Origin: JAGXKT01 sp964531695
GTDB taxonomy: Bacteria; Planctomycetota; Phycisphaerae; SM23-33
DNA length: 59,444 nt
Reading direction: 5' to 3'
NCBI GenBank assembly: GCA_964531695.1
Contig: CAZHEH010000020.1
Location: 1 to 59,444 of the forward strand
Positions 58,691 through 59,444 of the stretch are shown here, one piece after another. The translations under genes were made by a program, and so were the position numbers. The notes beneath the pieces are model-generated. The model had not been told where the DNA came from. It worked only from the letters and a program-made list of their open reading frames with translations, and did no database searches. How positions within the stretch are numbered: the stretch's first letter is position 1; each line of letters starts with the position of its first letter.

Positions 58691-59443
58691 TCAGCCCTCG
58701 CTGTCCTCCGGCGTCGGGGCCGGTGCCTTCTCCTCGGGCGCTTCGTCCGCGCTTTCGTCCTCGCCCGTCTCCTCGTCCTCGACCTCCTCAACCTCCTCAA
58801 GGTCCTCGGGAACCCCCAAGACCGCAACCATCGCACGCTGCGGATCGTCCTGAACCTCCTCGGTTTTGAGGGACAGGAACCCTTCCGAGATTATCTCGCC
58901 CTTGTGCCCGAACTCGTACACCGCGTAGTTGCGTAGCCCCCGCCCCATTCCAGACGGCGTCAGAACCACATAGAGTCGACTCCCCGACACGCGCCGAAAC
59001 CGCCACGCCTCGCCGCGGACACCGTCCCACACGGAGTACCGGCATATCTGCAAGACCGCCTGCTCCGCCGCCGCCTTCACGTCCTCCTGCTCAGCAAGGG
59101 CATCGCGGTCGTCGGCCATAATGCGCAGGAAGAACTCCTCATCATTGAGTGACAGCAGCGACGTGCACACATCGCCCAAGAGCTCCTCGGCCTCCAGCCG
59201 GGACAGGCCGCACTCGCCCAAGGCCCGAACAACCGCGGCGAAGGCGCATTCTGTGTATGTGTCTCCGTCAGCGTAGTCATCGGCTGAGTCCTCCAGTACC
59301 GCTCGGTATCCCAAGGTGAACTCCTCCGGTTTCCTGTCCCATTGAAGCATGCCGAGCCGTAAGGTGGGGGACGCGAAGGACGTCATTGACGTGGCCGATA
59401 CGTGCGTAACATCTCGGGGCACCCAAATGGGTTGCGCATTCAA
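58691..59443 (-). CDS. Hypothetical acidic protein, start near or beyond the window end
   Basis: At least 250 residues are visible, read on the minus strand. TTG 59443 is the last possible start in the window; an ATG at 59386 (MTSFASPTLRLGMLQW) is a likely true start. The body has EEFTLGYRAVLEDSADDYAD, LGECGLSRLEAEELLGDVCT and LSLNDEEFFLRIMADDRDAL. The last 50 residues are a strongly acidic low-complexity tail (EDLEEVEEVEDEETGEDESA). No family was recognised. Confidence 0.5.
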   Translation of the reverse strand: MNAQPIWVPRDVTHVSATSMTSFASPTLRLGMLQWDRKPEEFTLGYRAVLEDSADDYADGDTYTECAFAAVVRALGECGLSRLEAEELLGDVCTSLLSLNDEEFFLRIMADDRDALAEQEDVKAAAEQAVLQICRYSVWDGVRGEAWRFRRVSGSRLYVVLTPSGMGRGLRNYAVYEFGHKGEIISEGFLSLKTEEVQDDPQRAMVAVLGVPEDLEEVEEVEDEETGEDESADEAPEEKAPAPTPEDSEG

Positions 59444-59444
59444 G

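Overview
The window is a 59.4 kb piece of a very GC-rich (clearly above 60 %) bacterial chromosome, most likely from a planctomycete-type organism (Planctomycetota, perhaps Phycisphaerae-like). The reasons are a prepilin-type protein with an H-X9-DG motif (48443-49354), a PEP-CTERM sorting tail (51027-51160), LamG-domain secreted proteins, very large TPR and HEAT secreted proteins, and an unlinked dnaA and dnaN. Two runs of exactly 100 N (40648-40747 and 47074-47173) show that it is a scaffolded draft or metagenome assembly. The lineage is inferred from gene style, not from a marker comparison. Layout: 0-5.4 kb holds a MEMO-family protein, a small membrane protein, pgsA overlapping ribBA, a HicAB toxin-antitoxin pair and an isolated FliM/SpoA-like gene. 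5.4-13 kb is a minus-strand block with a secreted esterase/LamG protein, a YycJ-type metallo-hydrolase, and the glycine cleavage operon gcvT-gcvH-gcvPA-gcvPB. 13-20 kb has two secreted TPR proteins read divergently from gcvT. 20.3-22.2 kb is an amino-acid permease fused to a PTS EIIA-like domain. 22.2-28.4 kb is a four-gene minus-strand operon whose genes all overlap by 4 nt: a 1058-residue radical SAM / ArsM-like methyltransferase / DUF5714-like fusion, a VTT (TVP38/DedA-like) membrane protein, a GH130 glycoside phosphorylase-like enzyme, and a fusion of the two 'rSAM/selenodomain-associated' transferases. It is the best candidate for an undescribed system here, plausibly an arsenosugar-like or other thiol/metalloid-modified sugar pathway. 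28.5-29 kb carries tRNA-Ser(GCT) followed by a 164-bp tandem repeat that contains pieces of the tRNA. 29.2-33.7 kb has a LamG protein, an RNHCP protein, dnaN and a DUF721/DciA-like gene. The last is followed by an IS256-family element (33730-35154) whose target duplication contains the host stop codon. 35-42.5 kb holds an MTA-phosphorylase-like enzyme, ComF, a HEAT-like membrane-anchored protein, fumC (cut by a gap), an M28 peptidase tail and an alginate-lyase-like protein. 42.7-44.7 kb is dnaA with a clear promoter, followed by a probable oriC with two inverted DnaA boxes. 44.7-51 kb has trmB, three lipoproteins (one with histidine-rich repeats broken by a gap), a prepilin-like protein, surE and an unknown gene. 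51-53.3 kb is an AT-richer two-gene cassette (unknown protein plus DUF4065-DUF488 fusion) bracketed by about 132-bp direct repeats. 53.3-56.4 kb has ribH-nusB and a class I aldolase. 56.4-59.4 kb is a mobile tail with a 1003-bp IS inserted into a hairpin repeat, a low-GC lipoprotein between two copies of that hairpin, and a truncated hypothetical gene. How the genes work together: riboflavin synthesis is split between ribBA (2.6 kb) and ribH (53.8 kb). Replication genes (dnaA, dnaN, DUF721) sit within 12 kb of a probable origin. The gcv genes form one complete glycine decarboxylase set lacking only the shared L-protein. Several genes have a -10 hexamer exactly 6 nt before their ATG, which suggests leaderless mRNAs.
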